From contig CAZLZO010000005.1 of assembly GCA_964564025.1 (NCBI GenBank), positions 1-64,000 on the forward strand: a stretch of 64,000 nt of DNA. The letters run 5' to 3'. Shown here in pieces: positions 15,934 to 25,632 of this stretch (the first letter of the stretch is position 1; each line of letters starts with the position of its first letter). This stretch comes from DRYM01 sp964564025 (GTDB lineage: Archaea; Thermoproteota; Thermoprotei_A; EX4484-217-1). The notes beneath the pieces are model-generated. The model did no database searches. It saw nothing but the letters and a program-made list of their open reading frames with translations, and was not told the DNA's origin. Made by a program: the position numbers and the translations under genes.

Positions 15934-18408
15934 GTGTTAGATAATGAGGGATTGCCTATTGGTGAATTGAAGTTTACACCCAAAATAAAGGAGAAACGTT
16001 GGAATAAGGATAAGGAGAAGGAGCTTAGGGAACTCTGGGATAAGGAGAAAATATATGACTTTAAATTTTCACCTAAGGATGAAAGATCAGTAATTGTAAT
16101 AGATACGCCACCACCTTATCCTTCAGGTAAGTGGCATGTTGGTGGTGCAGCACACTACGCACAAATAGATATGGTTGCAAGATATTTTAGAATGAAGGGG
16201 TACAATGTTTTCCTACCATTCTATGCTGATAGAAACGGCTTACCCGTTGAAGTTCAAGTTGAAAAAACAAAAAACGTTAATCCCCATGAACTAGCTAAGA
16301 CTCCTGAGGGAAGACAGAAGTTCCTTGACTTATGTAAGGAGTTCTTAGATAAAGTTGAAAGAGAACTTGTTAGTGTATGGAAAAGGCTTGGATGCAGTTT
16401 TTACTACATTAAAGATGGAACTGATAGTCCAAAATATAGGAGAATGACCCAAGCAACATTCATTGAACTTTGGAAAAAGGGACTCATATATGAAGCTGAA
16501 AGACCTGTTAATTGGTGTCCCAGATGTAGAACTACACTAAGCGATGCAGAACTTGAACATAGAGAAGAGGAAACCTTACTTTACTATGTCAAGTTTAAAG
16601 TTAAAGAAACAAAGGAGGACATAATTGTTGCTACTACCAGACCAGAACTCTTAGCATCATGTGATGCAGTAATATATAATCCTAAGGATGAGAGATATAA
16701 GCATCTTAAAGGTAAACACGCAATAATACCTCTTTATGGAAAGGAGGTTAGAATTCTAGAGCATCCGGAAGCTAAACCAGAGTTTGGAACAGGGCTTGTC
16801 ATGGTATGCAGTTATGGTGATCAAAGAGACACCAGGTTGTTTAAGGAATTAGGGCTTAAACCAACAATTTTAATAACGAAAGAAGGTTTTATGAATGAAA
16901 AAGCAGGCTTCCTTAAGGGATTAAAGGTTAAAGAGGCTAAGAAGAAAATAGCTGAAGAACTTAAGAAGCAAGGGCTTCTTGTTAAAACAGAGAAAATAAA
17001 GCATACAGTACCGGTCTGTTGGAGATGTAAAACACCTGTAGAGTTCATAAGTGTTAAAGAGTACTTCTTAAAACAGCTTGAGTTCAGAGATGAACTTAAG
17101 AAAATAGTTATGGAAATGAAGTTCTGCCCTGAATTTCATCGTAGAAAACTTCTTGACTGGATAGATTCAATATCTACGGACTGGCCTATTTCTAGAAGCA
17201 GATTTTACGGCACAGAAATACCTTTATGGCACTGTAGGAAATGTGGTGCTAAACTAGTTCCTGAACCAGGCAAATACTATATTCCATGGAAGCAAGAGCC
17301 TCCCTTCGAGAAATGCCCTAAATGTGGCGCTCCTAAGGAATTTCTTGATGGGGAAAAGAAAGTTTTCGATACATGGTTTGACTCATCAATTTCAGCGCTT
17401 TATGTTAGTGGGTATATGAGGGATGAAGAGTTTTTCAATAGGGCTTTCGGAAATATCCTTAGACCCCAGGGAATAGACATTGTCGGGACGTGGCTTTACT
17501 ATTCGATACTTAGAGTATACCAGTTAACTGGGAAACCCGCTTTCAAATGGGTTAGACTAACGGGAATGGGTCTTGATGAGAAAGGAGAGGCTATGCATAA
17601 GAGTAAAGGTAATGTAATAGACCCAGACCCTTATGTTGAAAAATATGGAGCTGACGCGTTTAGGTTCTGGGCTGCTGCAGCAGGAAAGCTAGGAAGTGAC
17701 TATAGATTTTCAGAACAACTACTTAAAACAGGGAGCCTTTTTGCAACAAAATTATGGAACATAGGTAGATTCATATCAGCGTTTCCAGAACCTAAGAAGG
17801 AACCTCAGCTTAAACCAATAGACTTAATGATTCTTGAAGAATTAAACAGAGTAATTGAGGAATGTGATAGAAGCTATAGTGAATTAGATGTTTACGAACC
17901 TATTAACAGAATTTACCAGTTCGTATGGAATACTTTTGCATCACACTACATAGAAGCTGTAAAAAGAAGAGCATACAATAGAGATAGAATTTATAGTAGC
18001 GAAGAACAGAAAGCTGCATGGTATACCTTACACACAGTATTCAAAATTTCACTAAAGCTCTTAGCACCAATAATGCCATACATCACTGATTATATTTGGA
18101 GGAAAATGTATTCTAAAGAAAGTATTCATTTAGAGGAGTTTCCAAAGCCCAATCCAGCATGGAATAAGGGTTACGGTAAGCTTCTTAACAAATTTATTGA
18201 GGCAAATAGTGCTATATGGAAATACAAGAAAGCTCTCAATTTATCGCTTGGCACCGAGCTTAATGCTAAAGTGTATTTATCTAAAGAGCTAAAACCCTTA
18301 GCTAACGATATTAAAGCTCTCCACAAGATAAAGGAAATTTCCTTCGAAGAACCTAGCGACAAGGCTGAAAAAGTAAGTGAAAATGTTTATATTGAGAAAT
18401 TAAATTAA
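15934..18408 (+). CDS. valS: valyl-tRNA synthetase
   Basis: Class I aminoacyl-tRNA synthetase charging tRNA-Val. The 824-residue product has the HIGH equivalent PYPSGKWHVGG (H68-V-G70) and the KMSKS equivalent MHKSKGN near residue 554. The editing (CP1) domain contains VATTRPELLASCDAVIYNP. Zinc-ribbon Cys pairs are visible (NWCPRC; CRKCG with CPKCG). The segment WPISRSRFYGTEIPLWHC is the archaeal ValRS form and separates it from IleRS, which is also present at 25633. The start is GTG at 15934, probably with a short leader. Its last 9 bases overlap the end of the converging aminopeptidase gene. Confidence 0.95.
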   Translation: MLDNEGLPIGELKFTPKIKEKRWNKDKEKELRELWDKEKIYDFKFSPKDERSVIVIDTPPPYPSGKWHVGGAAHYAQIDMVARYFRMKGYNVFLPFYADRNGLPVEVQVEKTKNVNPHELAKTPEGRQKFLDLCKEFLDKVERELVSVWKRLGCSFYYIKDGTDSPKYRRMTQATFIELWKKGLIYEAERPVNWCPRCRTTLSDAELEHREEETLLYYVKFKVKETKEDIIVATTRPELLASCDAVIYNPKDERYKHLKGKHAIIPLYGKEVRILEHPEAKPEFGTGLVMVCSYGDQRDTRLFKELGLKPTILITKEGFMNEKAGFLKGLKVKEAKKKIAEELKKQGLLVKTEKIKHTVPVCWRCKTPVEFISVKEYFLKQLEFRDELKKIVMEMKFCPEFHRRKLLDWIDSISTDWPISRSRFYGTEIPLWHCRKCGAKLVPEPGKYYIPWKQEPPFEKCPKCGAPKEFLDGEKKVFDTWFDSSISALYVSGYMRDEEFFNRAFGNILRPQGIDIVGTWLYYSILRVYQLTGKPAFKWVRLTGMGLDEKGEAMHKSKGNVIDPDPYVEKYGADAFRFWAAAAGKLGSDYRFSEQLLKTGSLFATKLWNIGRFISAFPEPKKEPQLKPIDLMILEELNRVIEECDRSYSELDVYEPINRIYQFVWNTFASHYIEAVKRRAYNRDRIYSSEEQKAAWYTLHTVFKISLKLLAPIMPYITDYIWRKMYSKESIHLEEFPKPNPAWNKGYGKLLNKFIEANSAIWKYKKALNLSLGTELNAKVYLSKELKPLANDIKALHKIKEISFEEPSDKAEKVSENVYIEKLN

Positions 18409-19500
18409 GAATTTTCCATTCTCGTAAATTAGCTCTCCATCAGCAAACACTTTTCCCTCTTTCATATCCTTAATCATGTCGATGTGTATTACTGAGAAGT
18501 TCTTGCCTCCAGTTTCAGGAAATCCCATGCCAAGTGCTAAATGTATTGTCCCACCTATTTTTTCGTCGAAAAGTATTTGTCTAGTAAACTTTTTAACATT
18601 ATAGTTTGTTCCAAAAGCTACTTCTCCAAGCTTTTTAGCTCCTTCATCTGTTTCAAGGATTTTTCTAAGAAATTCTTTGCCTTCAGAAGCATCTGCTTCA
18701 ACAACTACCCCGTCTTTAAACTTAAGTTTAACATTTCTTATTTCAACACCTTGGTAAAGAACGGGATAAGTGAAGACTACTACTCCATTTGCTGAATCTT
18801 CTATAGGTGAGGTAAAGACTTCTCCGTCAGGAAGATTCTTTTTACCATCGGCATTAATCCATTTCCTACCTTCAACATGCACTACGAGATCTGTTCCTGG
18901 GCCTATAAAATGTAGTTCTTTAACTTTATTTAGAAACTTAACATATCTTTCCTGCTCTTCATGAATTTTCTTCCATGCAGTAACGGGGTCTTCTGAATCA
19001 GCATAGCACGCTTTATAGACGAAGTCTTCAAAGTCTAAAGTTGACATACCGGCTTCCTGTGCCATCGCCGGACTAGGGTAGGGTACAAGAACCCATCTCA
19101 ATTCTCCTTTAGCCTCTCTTTCTCTAAGAATTCTAATTATTTCTGTTCTTGCAGTAGCTGCTATTCTTAATTTTTCAGGGTCTATGGTGTTTAGCATTCT
19201 TAAATTGTTCTCAGAATATATTGATATGATTACTGTTGCTTTTTCAACAATTGCTTTCCGTATTGGAGAAACATGTTTAAGCTGCTTTTCTGAAGCCTCT
19301 TTGAAAAATATTTCTTCAGCAACATCATCAGATAATATCAATAATGGGTTGCCACCAGCTTTAAGAGTTTCTCTAAATATTTCCCTAGCCAAGGGTGTAG
19401 CTATGGGTCTAGAGTAAATAACTACTTCATCTCCATCCCTTACTTCAGTTGAGTATTTTACAACAAGTTTAGCAAGTTTAGAAACTCTTACATCAACCAT
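18400..19500 (-). CDS. M29-family aminopeptidase
   Basis: A 366-residue metallo-aminopeptidase of the M29 (thermophilic aminopeptidase T/AmpS/PepS) family. The metal and active-site pattern is visible in the C-terminal half: NLPDGEVFTSP, LGEVAFGTN, FDEKIGGTIHLALG with its His, and VIHIDMI with His and Asp. I choose the ATG at 19500 (MVDVRVSKLAKL) because AAGGTGG lies 8 bases before it; the upstream GTG at 19512 is part of that ribosome binding site. It probably trims peptides in the cytoplasm. Single gene, convergent with valS. Confidence 0.92.
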   Translation of the reverse strand: MVDVRVSKLAKLVVKYSTEVRDGDEVVIYSRPIATPLAREIFRETLKAGGNPLLILSDDVAEEIFFKEASEKQLKHVSPIRKAIVEKATVIISIYSENNLRMLNTIDPEKLRIAATARTEIIRILREREAKGELRWVLVPYPSPAMAQEAGMSTLDFEDFVYKACYADSEDPVTAWKKIHEEQERYVKFLNKVKELHFIGPGTDLVVHVEGRKWINADGKKNLPDGEVFTSPIEDSANGVVVFTYPVLYQGVEIRNVKLKFKDGVVVEADASEGKEFLRKILETDEGAKKLGEVAFGTNYNVKKFTRQILFDEKIGGTIHLALGMGFPETGGKNFSVIHIDMIKDMKEGKVFADGELIYENGKFLI

Positions 19501-19628
19501 CGGAATAACCACCTTGAAGACTAAGTATTATGATATGATTTATAAGGGTAATATTTAAATCATTAAACAAGTAAGTATATTGGATTCTTCGTTTAAATTA
19601 AGGTGACCACTTATAAGGTGGTTTAGTA

Positions 19629-21413
19629 TTGAGAAAATATTTCATAGAATCTCCTCTATCCCTTATTGAATACTGTGAAGCAGCTTTAGGTAGGAGGAAA
19701 CCTACGTTAGCTATTAAAAATGTTAACATTGTAAATGTTTATACTGCAAGCATAGATGAAGGTAGCATCTTGATATACAAGGATAGAATCATAGCATTAA
19801 CCGATAAGGGAAGCGTTGTTGCCGAGAAAATTATTGATGGTGAAGGGAAGTATGCTATTCCAGGGCTAATGGATGCTCACATTCACATTGAGAGTACAAT
19901 GCTTTTACCAACGGAGCTCTCAAAAATACTTATACCCCATGGTGTAACATCCATTTTTGCAGATCCTCACGAAATAGCTAATGTTTTAGGTGTTAAAGGT
20001 GTAAGACTTCTACTTGAAATAGCTAAAGCTTCACTATTAAGAGTGTTTATAGAAGTGCCTTCAAGGGTACCTACGGCACCTAAACTTGAAGACGCAGGAG
20101 CTTCTTTAGGCATTAATGAAACAAGAGAACTTTTGGCTTTAGAAGAAGCTGTATCATTGGGAGAACTAAATTATCAGAATCTATTAGGAGAAAATAGCTC
20201 GTTCTATCTTGAGAAAGTGGTTATATCGGATTCTTTAGGGAAAATAGTTAACGGCCATATGGCCAGTGTTCCTAAGGAATTACTGAATGCCCTATCGTCT
20301 TTGGGGCTAATTGACGACCATGAAACGTTAAACTATGAGGAAGCCATTGAAAGGCTTAAGCGTGGAATCGCTATTATGGTTAGGGAGGGCTCTACTGAGA
20401 GAAATCTTGAAGACATAGTTAAGGGCATTATTAACCTACATGATAAAAGAAAAATTCTTATGTGCACTGATGATAAGCACCCCCAAGATATAGTGTCAGA
20501 AGGACACATAGATTATAATGTTAAGAAAGCTATTGAGCTTGGCTTAGACCCGGTAGAAGCGATTCAAATGGCCACCGTTAATATAGCTCAACATTTCGGT
20601 TTAGATACGTACATTGGCGTAATTGCTCCGTTGAGAAAAGCCGATATAGTCATAGTTAATGACATTAGAAAACTCAACGTTATACATGTGGTTTTTGATG
20701 GAAAACTAGTTTTTAGCCGTGAAAAATTTCTTGTAGAGTTAGCTAAACCCAAAATGCCTAAGTGGGTATTAGAAACCGTGAAAATAAGTAGTGAAATAGG
20801 AGCTAATGATCTCGTTTTAAAGGCGCCTATTCGTGAAGGAAAAGCTAAAGTGAGAGTTATGGGTGTCGTAGAGGGCCAAATTATAGTTAAAGAGCTGCAC
20901 TGTTGGTTAGAAATTAAAAATAATGTTGTGCTTCCTGATTTAGAAAACGATGTTTTATATATAGCTGTTATTGAGAGACATAGGGGTTTAAAAAGCATTG
21001 GTAAGGCATTTGTTAAAGGTTTCGGATTAAAGAAAGGTGCTTTAGCATCAACTGTAGCCCATGATCATCACAATGTTGTAGTTGTGGGAACAAATCCTGA
21101 AGACATGTTTGCGGCTGTGAAATTTCTTGAAAAATATGGAGGGGGGTTTGCAGTAGTAAATAGCAAAGAGCTTAAAGCTATTGTTGAATTACCTTTTGCA
21201 GGCCTCCTTTCATTAGATCCAGCTGAGAAAGTCATTAAGAAGCTAAATAAAGCCAATGAGGAAGCTAAGAAGCTTGGGTGTAAACTTAAATCACCATTTA
21301 TGCAATTAGAGTTCATAACGTTACCTACGGTTCCAGAACTTGGATTGACAAATAGAGGCTTAATTGACTCTAGAAACTACAAATTAATAGAGCCTATTAT
21401 CGAGCTTAAATAA
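19629..21413 (+). CDS. ade: adenine deaminase
   Basis: The 594-residue amidohydrolase converts adenine to hypoxanthine and ammonia in purine salvage. Diagnostic motifs: PGLMDAHIHIESTM (metal-binding His pair), FADPHEIANV, NGHMASVPKE, REGSTERNL and MCTDDKHPQDI (metal-binding Asp region), followed by the C-terminal domain with VAHDHHNVVVVG. Length matches bacterial and archaeal Ade of about 550-600 residues. The start is TTG at 19629 with AAGGTGG 7 bases upstream; a second AAGGTGACCACT copy just before makes a small imperfect palindrome around TTATAA. Monocistronic as far as visible. Confidence 0.95.
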   Translation: MRKYFIESPLSLIEYCEAALGRRKPTLAIKNVNIVNVYTASIDEGSILIYKDRIIALTDKGSVVAEKIIDGEGKYAIPGLMDAHIHIESTMLLPTELSKILIPHGVTSIFADPHEIANVLGVKGVRLLLEIAKASLLRVFIEVPSRVPTAPKLEDAGASLGINETRELLALEEAVSLGELNYQNLLGENSSFYLEKVVISDSLGKIVNGHMASVPKELLNALSSLGLIDDHETLNYEEAIERLKRGIAIMVREGSTERNLEDIVKGIINLHDKRKILMCTDDKHPQDIVSEGHIDYNVKKAIELGLDPVEAIQMATVNIAQHFGLDTYIGVIAPLRKADIVIVNDIRKLNVIHVVFDGKLVFSREKFLVELAKPKMPKWVLETVKISSEIGANDLVLKAPIREGKAKVRVMGVVEGQIIVKELHCWLEIKNNVVLPDLENDVLYIAVIERHRGLKSIGKAFVKGFGLKKGALASTVAHDHHNVVVVGTNPEDMFAAVKFLEKYGGGFAVVNSKELKAIVELPFAGLLSLDPAEKVIKKLNKANEEAKKLGCKLKSPFMQLEFITLPTVPELGLTNRGLIDSRNYKLIEPIIELK

Positions 21414-21475
21414 ATTTTTCCAAAATATCTTTGTAATTTATCGAAAATAATTTATTGACTTTAAGGATTTTACGT

Positions 21476-21491
21476 AAAATTTTTATATTGG
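21476..21491 (+). promoter_or_regulatory. probable argG-argH promoter
   Basis: AAAATTTTTATATTGG lies about 40-55 bases before the argG ATG. The TTTTTATA core is a good archaeal TATA box and would start transcription close to 21510, just before the AGGAGG ribosome binding site. No operator is evident. Confidence 0.5.
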
Positions 21492-21529
21492 AATGCTATG
21501 CTTCTATTAGAGGAGGTTTGATATTTAGT

Positions 21530-22726
21530 ATGGGTGGGAAGGTAGTTTTAGCTTACTCCGGCGGTTTAGATACTTCTGTTTCAATAAAGCTTTTAAGTGA
21601 GAAATACGGGTATGAGGTTTACACAGTAACTGTTGATGTTGGTCAGAAAGAGGATTTTGAAGAAATAGCTAATAAAGCATATATGTTAGGAGTTAAAGAA
21701 CATTTCTTCTTTGATGCTAAGAGGGAGTTTATTGAAAACTTCGTGTTTCCTGCAATTAAAGCGAATGCATTATATGAGGACAAATATCCTCTATCCTCTG
21801 CTCTTTCAAGACCTTTAATAGTTATTAAACTTATTGAAGTTGCTAAAAAGGTTGGAGCTGATGCAGTAGCTCATGGATGCACTGGAAAGGGGAATGACCA
21901 AATAAGGTTTGATGTAACGATAAAGTCGTTTCTTCCAGACGTTAAAATTATAGCGCCAATTAGGGATTGGGGTTTAACGAGGGATGTGGAAGCCGAGCTT
22001 ATAAGAAAATACAATATCCCCCTTAAGCCTAAGAGGAAAATTTATAGTGTTGACGAAAACCTCTGGGGTAGAAGTATTGAATGTGGTCCTCTAGAAGATC
22101 CAGCACAAGAGCCTCCGGAGGAAGTTTTTCAATGGACTGTTGATCCTAAGGATGCACCTGATACACCAGAATATGTTGAAATATATTTTGAAAAGGGTGT
22201 TCCTGTGAAGCTTAATGGTGAACGATTAGATCCTATAAAGCTAATTTCCAAGTTAAATGAAATAGCTGGTAAGCATGGTGTTGGGAGAATAGACCATATT
22301 GAGGATAGAGCTGTTGGATTTAAATCTAGAGAAGTTTACGAAACCCCTGCAGCTCTAACAATAATTGAGGCGCATAAGGACTTAGAGAAACTAGTACTTA
22401 ACTTTAATGAGCTTTCGTTTAAGAAACTTGTAGATGCCGAATGGACGAATCTCGTTTACAGGGGGTTATGGGCTGATCCCTTAAGGGAGGAGTTAGAAGC
22501 CTTTATAAATAAGGCTAATGAAAGGGTTTCAGGTATTGTGAGACTTAAGCTTTACAAAGGACATGTTATAGTGGTTGGGAGAAGTAGCCCATACAGTCTT
22601 TACGATAAGCTCATTGCATCATATGAGAAACACTCAACATTTGATCAATCATGGGCTAAGGGTTTCATAGAACTATGGGGTATGCCAACTATTGTAAGTA
22701 GAAGAATTCTTGAGAGGCTTAAGTAA
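21530..22726 (+). CDS. argG: argininosuccinate synthase
   Basis: Catalyses ATP-dependent condensation of citrulline and aspartate in arginine biosynthesis. The 398-residue product begins MGGKVVLAYSGGLDTSVSI; the PP-loop SGGLDTS binds ATP. Further family segments are AHGCTGKGNDQIRF and NLWGRSIECGPLEDP. I place the start at the ATG at 21530; AGGAGG lies 13 bases upstream, a little far, and the longer frame from 21455 adds residues not typical of the family. argH follows after only three bases, so the pair forms an operon for the last two steps of arginine synthesis. Confidence 0.96.
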   Translation: MGGKVVLAYSGGLDTSVSIKLLSEKYGYEVYTVTVDVGQKEDFEEIANKAYMLGVKEHFFFDAKREFIENFVFPAIKANALYEDKYPLSSALSRPLIVIKLIEVAKKVGADAVAHGCTGKGNDQIRFDVTIKSFLPDVKIIAPIRDWGLTRDVEAELIRKYNIPLKPKRKIYSVDENLWGRSIECGPLEDPAQEPPEEVFQWTVDPKDAPDTPEYVEIYFEKGVPVKLNGERLDPIKLISKLNEIAGKHGVGRIDHIEDRAVGFKSREVYETPAALTIIEAHKDLEKLVLNFNELSFKKLVDAEWTNLVYRGLWADPLREELEAFINKANERVSGIVRLKLYKGHVIVVGRSSPYSLYDKLIASYEKHSTFDQSWAKGFIELWGMPTIVSRRILERLK

Positions 22727-22729
22727 ACA

Positions 22730-24139
22730 TTGCTTTATAGGAAAGGTGCAGTTAAAGGGAGAGTTCCTAATGAACTAGCTAAGTTTACTTCTTCCTTAAA
22801 TTCAGATAGGAGAATAGCTAAGGCAACAGTAAAGGTCGTTAAAGCTCATGTTGAACATTTATGTGAAATAGGTGTACTTAAGAACAATGTATGCTATGAA
22901 ATACTTGCCGTATTAAGAGATTTAGAAAAGAATATTTTAAAGAATTATCCTAAAGAAGGCTTCGAGGACGTTCACGAATATATCGAATACTATGTTATTG
23001 AAAAATTAGGAGAAGATATAGGTGGCTTTATAAACTTAGGTAAAAGCAGAAACGACCAAGTAACCACAGCGATAAGGCTTGTTCTTAAAGAGGAAATACT
23101 GAATGTTCTTAACGAAATATTGTCTCTTCAGCATTCGCTCCTAATTAAGGCTAAAGAGAATATAGAAACCATAGCTTTAGGCTATACTCACCAGCAAAAA
23201 GCACAAGTAACAACTATAGCTCATCACTTATTAGCGTATTATGACGCTTTAAATAGGGATTTTGAAAGAATCTTTGCATCATTGAGCAGAGTGGATGCTT
23301 CACCTCTTGGAGCATCAGCACTAACAGGTAATAGTATCCCAGGATACGATAGGTCTAAAGTGGCTAGGAAGCTTGGTTTTTCAAAAATTCTAGAGAATAC
23401 TGAAGATGCTGTAGCTTCAAGGGACTATATTTTAGAAGTTATGTTGAACCTAACTATATTAATGATTAATATTTCAAGGTTTGTTGAGGACCTCATTTTA
23501 TGGTCAATGAACGAACTTAACTATGTAATAATACCTAATAATCATGCTGCAACAAGCAGCATTATGCCCCATAAGAGAAACCCTGTTACACTTGAAGTAA
23601 TTAGGGCTAAAGTAGCTGAAATCCTAGGTTACACCGTAGCTGCATGTACTCTACTAAAATCGCTACCTTACAGCTACAACCTTGATCTTCAAGAGTTAAC
23701 ACCGCTTCTTTGGAAAACAATAGATATAACTAAAGAGTCTCTTAGCATACTAAGGGATTTTATAGAGAAAGCTAAGTTCAATAAGGAAAGGCTTATGGAG
23801 AGTATAGTAAGGCATTTAGCTATGGGTTTTAATGACTTAGCAGAGTATATTACATTAACATATAATGTTCCATTTAGGAAAGTTCATAGGATACTAGGTG
23901 AGTTATCAGTAAATGAGAAGGTTAATGCAGCTAAGATTGCCGATACATTAAGGGAAAAACTAGGCATTGAGATTTCGGAGAAGGAGATTTTAAACATGCT
24001 AAACTTTAGGGAACTTATTTTAAGAAGAAAAGTTCAAGGATCTCCTAATTTTACTGAAGTTAAGAGAATGATTAATGAAAGAGAGATTAAGTTATACGAG
24101 AAAAAGAATATTATAACTAAGTTTCAAAGTAAAACCTAA
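22730..24139 (+). CDS. argH: argininosuccinate lyase
   Basis: Splits argininosuccinate into arginine and fumarate. The 469-residue member of the fumarase/aspartase superfamily has the signature loop TSSIMPHKRNPVTLE with the catalytic Ser, GKSRNDQVTTAIRL near residue 100, and YTHQQKAQVTTIAHH with the catalytic His region. The first residue of the usual GSSxMPxKxN signature is Thr here. The start is TTG at 22730, three bases after argG, with GAGAGG inside the argG end as the ribosome binding site. Co-transcribed with argG. Confidence 0.95.
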   Translation: MLYRKGAVKGRVPNELAKFTSSLNSDRRIAKATVKVVKAHVEHLCEIGVLKNNVCYEILAVLRDLEKNILKNYPKEGFEDVHEYIEYYVIEKLGEDIGGFINLGKSRNDQVTTAIRLVLKEEILNVLNEILSLQHSLLIKAKENIETIALGYTHQQKAQVTTIAHHLLAYYDALNRDFERIFASLSRVDASPLGASALTGNSIPGYDRSKVARKLGFSKILENTEDAVASRDYILEVMLNLTILMINISRFVEDLILWSMNELNYVIIPNNHAATSSIMPHKRNPVTLEVIRAKVAEILGYTVAACTLLKSLPYSYNLDLQELTPLLWKTIDITKESLSILRDFIEKAKFNKERLMESIVRHLAMGFNDLAEYITLTYNVPFRKVHRILGELSVNEKVNAAKIADTLREKLGIEISEKEILNMLNFRELILRRKVQGSPNFTEVKRMINEREIKLYEKKNIITKFQSKT

Positions 24140-24176
24140 GAGCTTTGAGGTGAAATATTATAACACGTGTTAGGCG

Positions 24177-24839
24177 TTGATAAGAACAGTTCCTGAATTA
24201 ATAAGGCATTTACTATGCGTTAGGACAATAGATCTTGATTCGCTTAGAAAATACATTAGATTATCGAGAGAAGTCCTTCATGATGCATTATCTCAACTTG
24301 AAGGTAAGGGTTACATTAAGATCTCTAGCGGATATATTGAAGTAACTAATGTTATAGAGTTGGCTGTAGAAGGGTTGAAACTAGGCCTATCTCACGAATC
24401 CGTTTCAGCTTGTCTTAGATGGAAGGACTTTGAATACTATACAAGCAAAATCCTTGAGGCTCATGGATACTACGTTTATAGAGGACTAAAGGGAGGGTTA
24501 AGAGGGGGCAGATTCGAAATAGATGTTTTAGGCTACAGAGGAAACCTAGCATTAGCCATAGATTGTAAACATTGGAAAAGAAGCAGGTTAAGCCTGCTTA
24601 AGGTACATGCTGAATCTCATACTTCACGTGTTGAAAGATTATGCTACGCTATTAAAGCTAAAATAGTTGACATAGGATTTAAGAGGGGAAAGGTTATTCC
24701 AGCAATAGTTACACTTTATGAACCATACGAGAAAGTATTTAATGGAGTGCCGTTCGTACCCATAAATACGCTCAATGATTTCGTACTTAACGTTAAAAAA
24801 TATGTCGAAGAACTAAACTTAATTACCTTCAGCGTTTAA
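24177..24839 (+). CDS. winged-helix plus PD-(D/E)XK nuclease-like protein
   Basis: The 220-residue protein has an N-terminal helix-turn-helix-like segment (about 1-60: LRKYIRLSREVLHDALSQLE, GYIKISSGYIEVT) followed by a restriction-endonuclease-like core. The core shows FE near 85-86, FEID with D116, and the LAIDCKHW strand giving D129-C-K131, i.e. a complete E...D...(D/E)xK set as in Mrr- and Hjc-like nucleases. The only possible start is TTG at 24177, since an in-frame stop lies just before it, and no ribosome binding site is close. It lies between argH and the sliding clamp; a DNA-repair role is inference. Confidence 0.75.
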   Translation: MIRTVPELIRHLLCVRTIDLDSLRKYIRLSREVLHDALSQLEGKGYIKISSGYIEVTNVIELAVEGLKLGLSHESVSACLRWKDFEYYTSKILEAHGYYVYRGLKGGLRGGRFEIDVLGYRGNLALAIDCKHWKRSRLSLLKVHAESHTSRVERLCYAIKAKIVDIGFKRGKVIPAIVTLYEPYEKVFNGVPFVPINTLNDFVLNVKKYVEELNLITFSV

Positions 24840-24877
24840 AGTTAAGAATTAGAACATGTAACTAAAGGTGGTGCATT

Positions 24878-25618
24878 GTGAAAATAGTTTTACCTGAAGC
24901 TAAAGCTTTTGCTAGTATCATAGAGGCACTTTCAAAGGTCGTTGATGAAGCATCGCTGAGGTTCTTACCTGACAAAGTAATTCTTAAGGCTTTAGATCCC
25001 GCTAAAGTTTCTATGTTTGTCATGGAGCTTCCTTCAACACTATTCACAGAATACGACGTCGCTCAAGAGGAGAGAGTAGGTTTCAACACATCAGTTATTC
25101 TTAAGTTTCTTAAGAGAGCTAAGAAAGGTGATAGTTTAGAGATAGCCATAGAAGACAGTTATGCACGATTCACCATAGCTGGAACTTACACTAGAATTTA
25201 CAAGGTCTTAAATCTTGAAATTTCTGAAGAAGAGCTTCCGGAACCTCAGCTTGAATTTAATGCTTCAGCAACTATACTTTCGGATCCTCTAAAACATGGT
25301 ATTAAAGATGCTGAAACCGTTGGTGATACTGTAGAGTTTATTGCTGAAACAGAGAACGAATTTATAATTAAAGGTAAAGGTGAGGCTTCTGAAACAGAAA
25401 CTAGGATTTCAAAAGAGTCTGGTGCACTAATTTCATTAGAAGTTAAAGAGCCTTCACGTTCATCTTACGCAATAGAGTATTTAAAGAACATTGTTTCGCT
25501 AACTAAGGTTGCTGAAGCTGTTACCATAAAGTTCTCTACGAGAATGCCTGTAATGTTGGAATTTTCCATAATGGGTGAAGGAAAAGTAGTTTATCTCTTG
25601 GCTCCAAAAGTGGAGTAA
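24878..25618 (+). CDS. pcn: DNA polymerase sliding clamp (PCNA)
   Basis: The 246-residue clamp encircles DNA and tethers polymerases, ligase and nucleases. The family fold is evident: EAKAFASIIEALSKVVDEA at the start, the ALDPAKVSMFVMELP segment, an interdomain connector around ISEEELPEPQLEFNA, and the C-terminal MPVMLEFSI...YLLAPKVE. The start is GTG at 24878 with AGGTGG 6 bases upstream. Some Thermoproteota carry several PCNA genes forming heterotrimers; only one is in this window. Confidence 0.95.
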   Translation: MKIVLPEAKAFASIIEALSKVVDEASLRFLPDKVILKALDPAKVSMFVMELPSTLFTEYDVAQEERVGFNTSVILKFLKRAKKGDSLEIAIEDSYARFTIAGTYTRIYKVLNLEISEEELPEPQLEFNASATILSDPLKHGIKDAETVGDTVEFIAETENEFIIKGKGEASETETRISKESGALISLEVKEPSRSSYAIEYLKNIVSLTKVAEAVTIKFSTRMPVMLEFSIMGEGKVVYLLAPKVE

Positions 25619-25632
25619 AAATGTGAGGTTTT

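Noticed and set aside
19604..19628. Operator-like palindrome (CCACTTATAAGGTGG) before the adenine deaminase gene
   Set aside because: The right half is simply the ribosome binding site, and the TTATAA core is too close to the start codon to be the promoter; chance similarity is likely.
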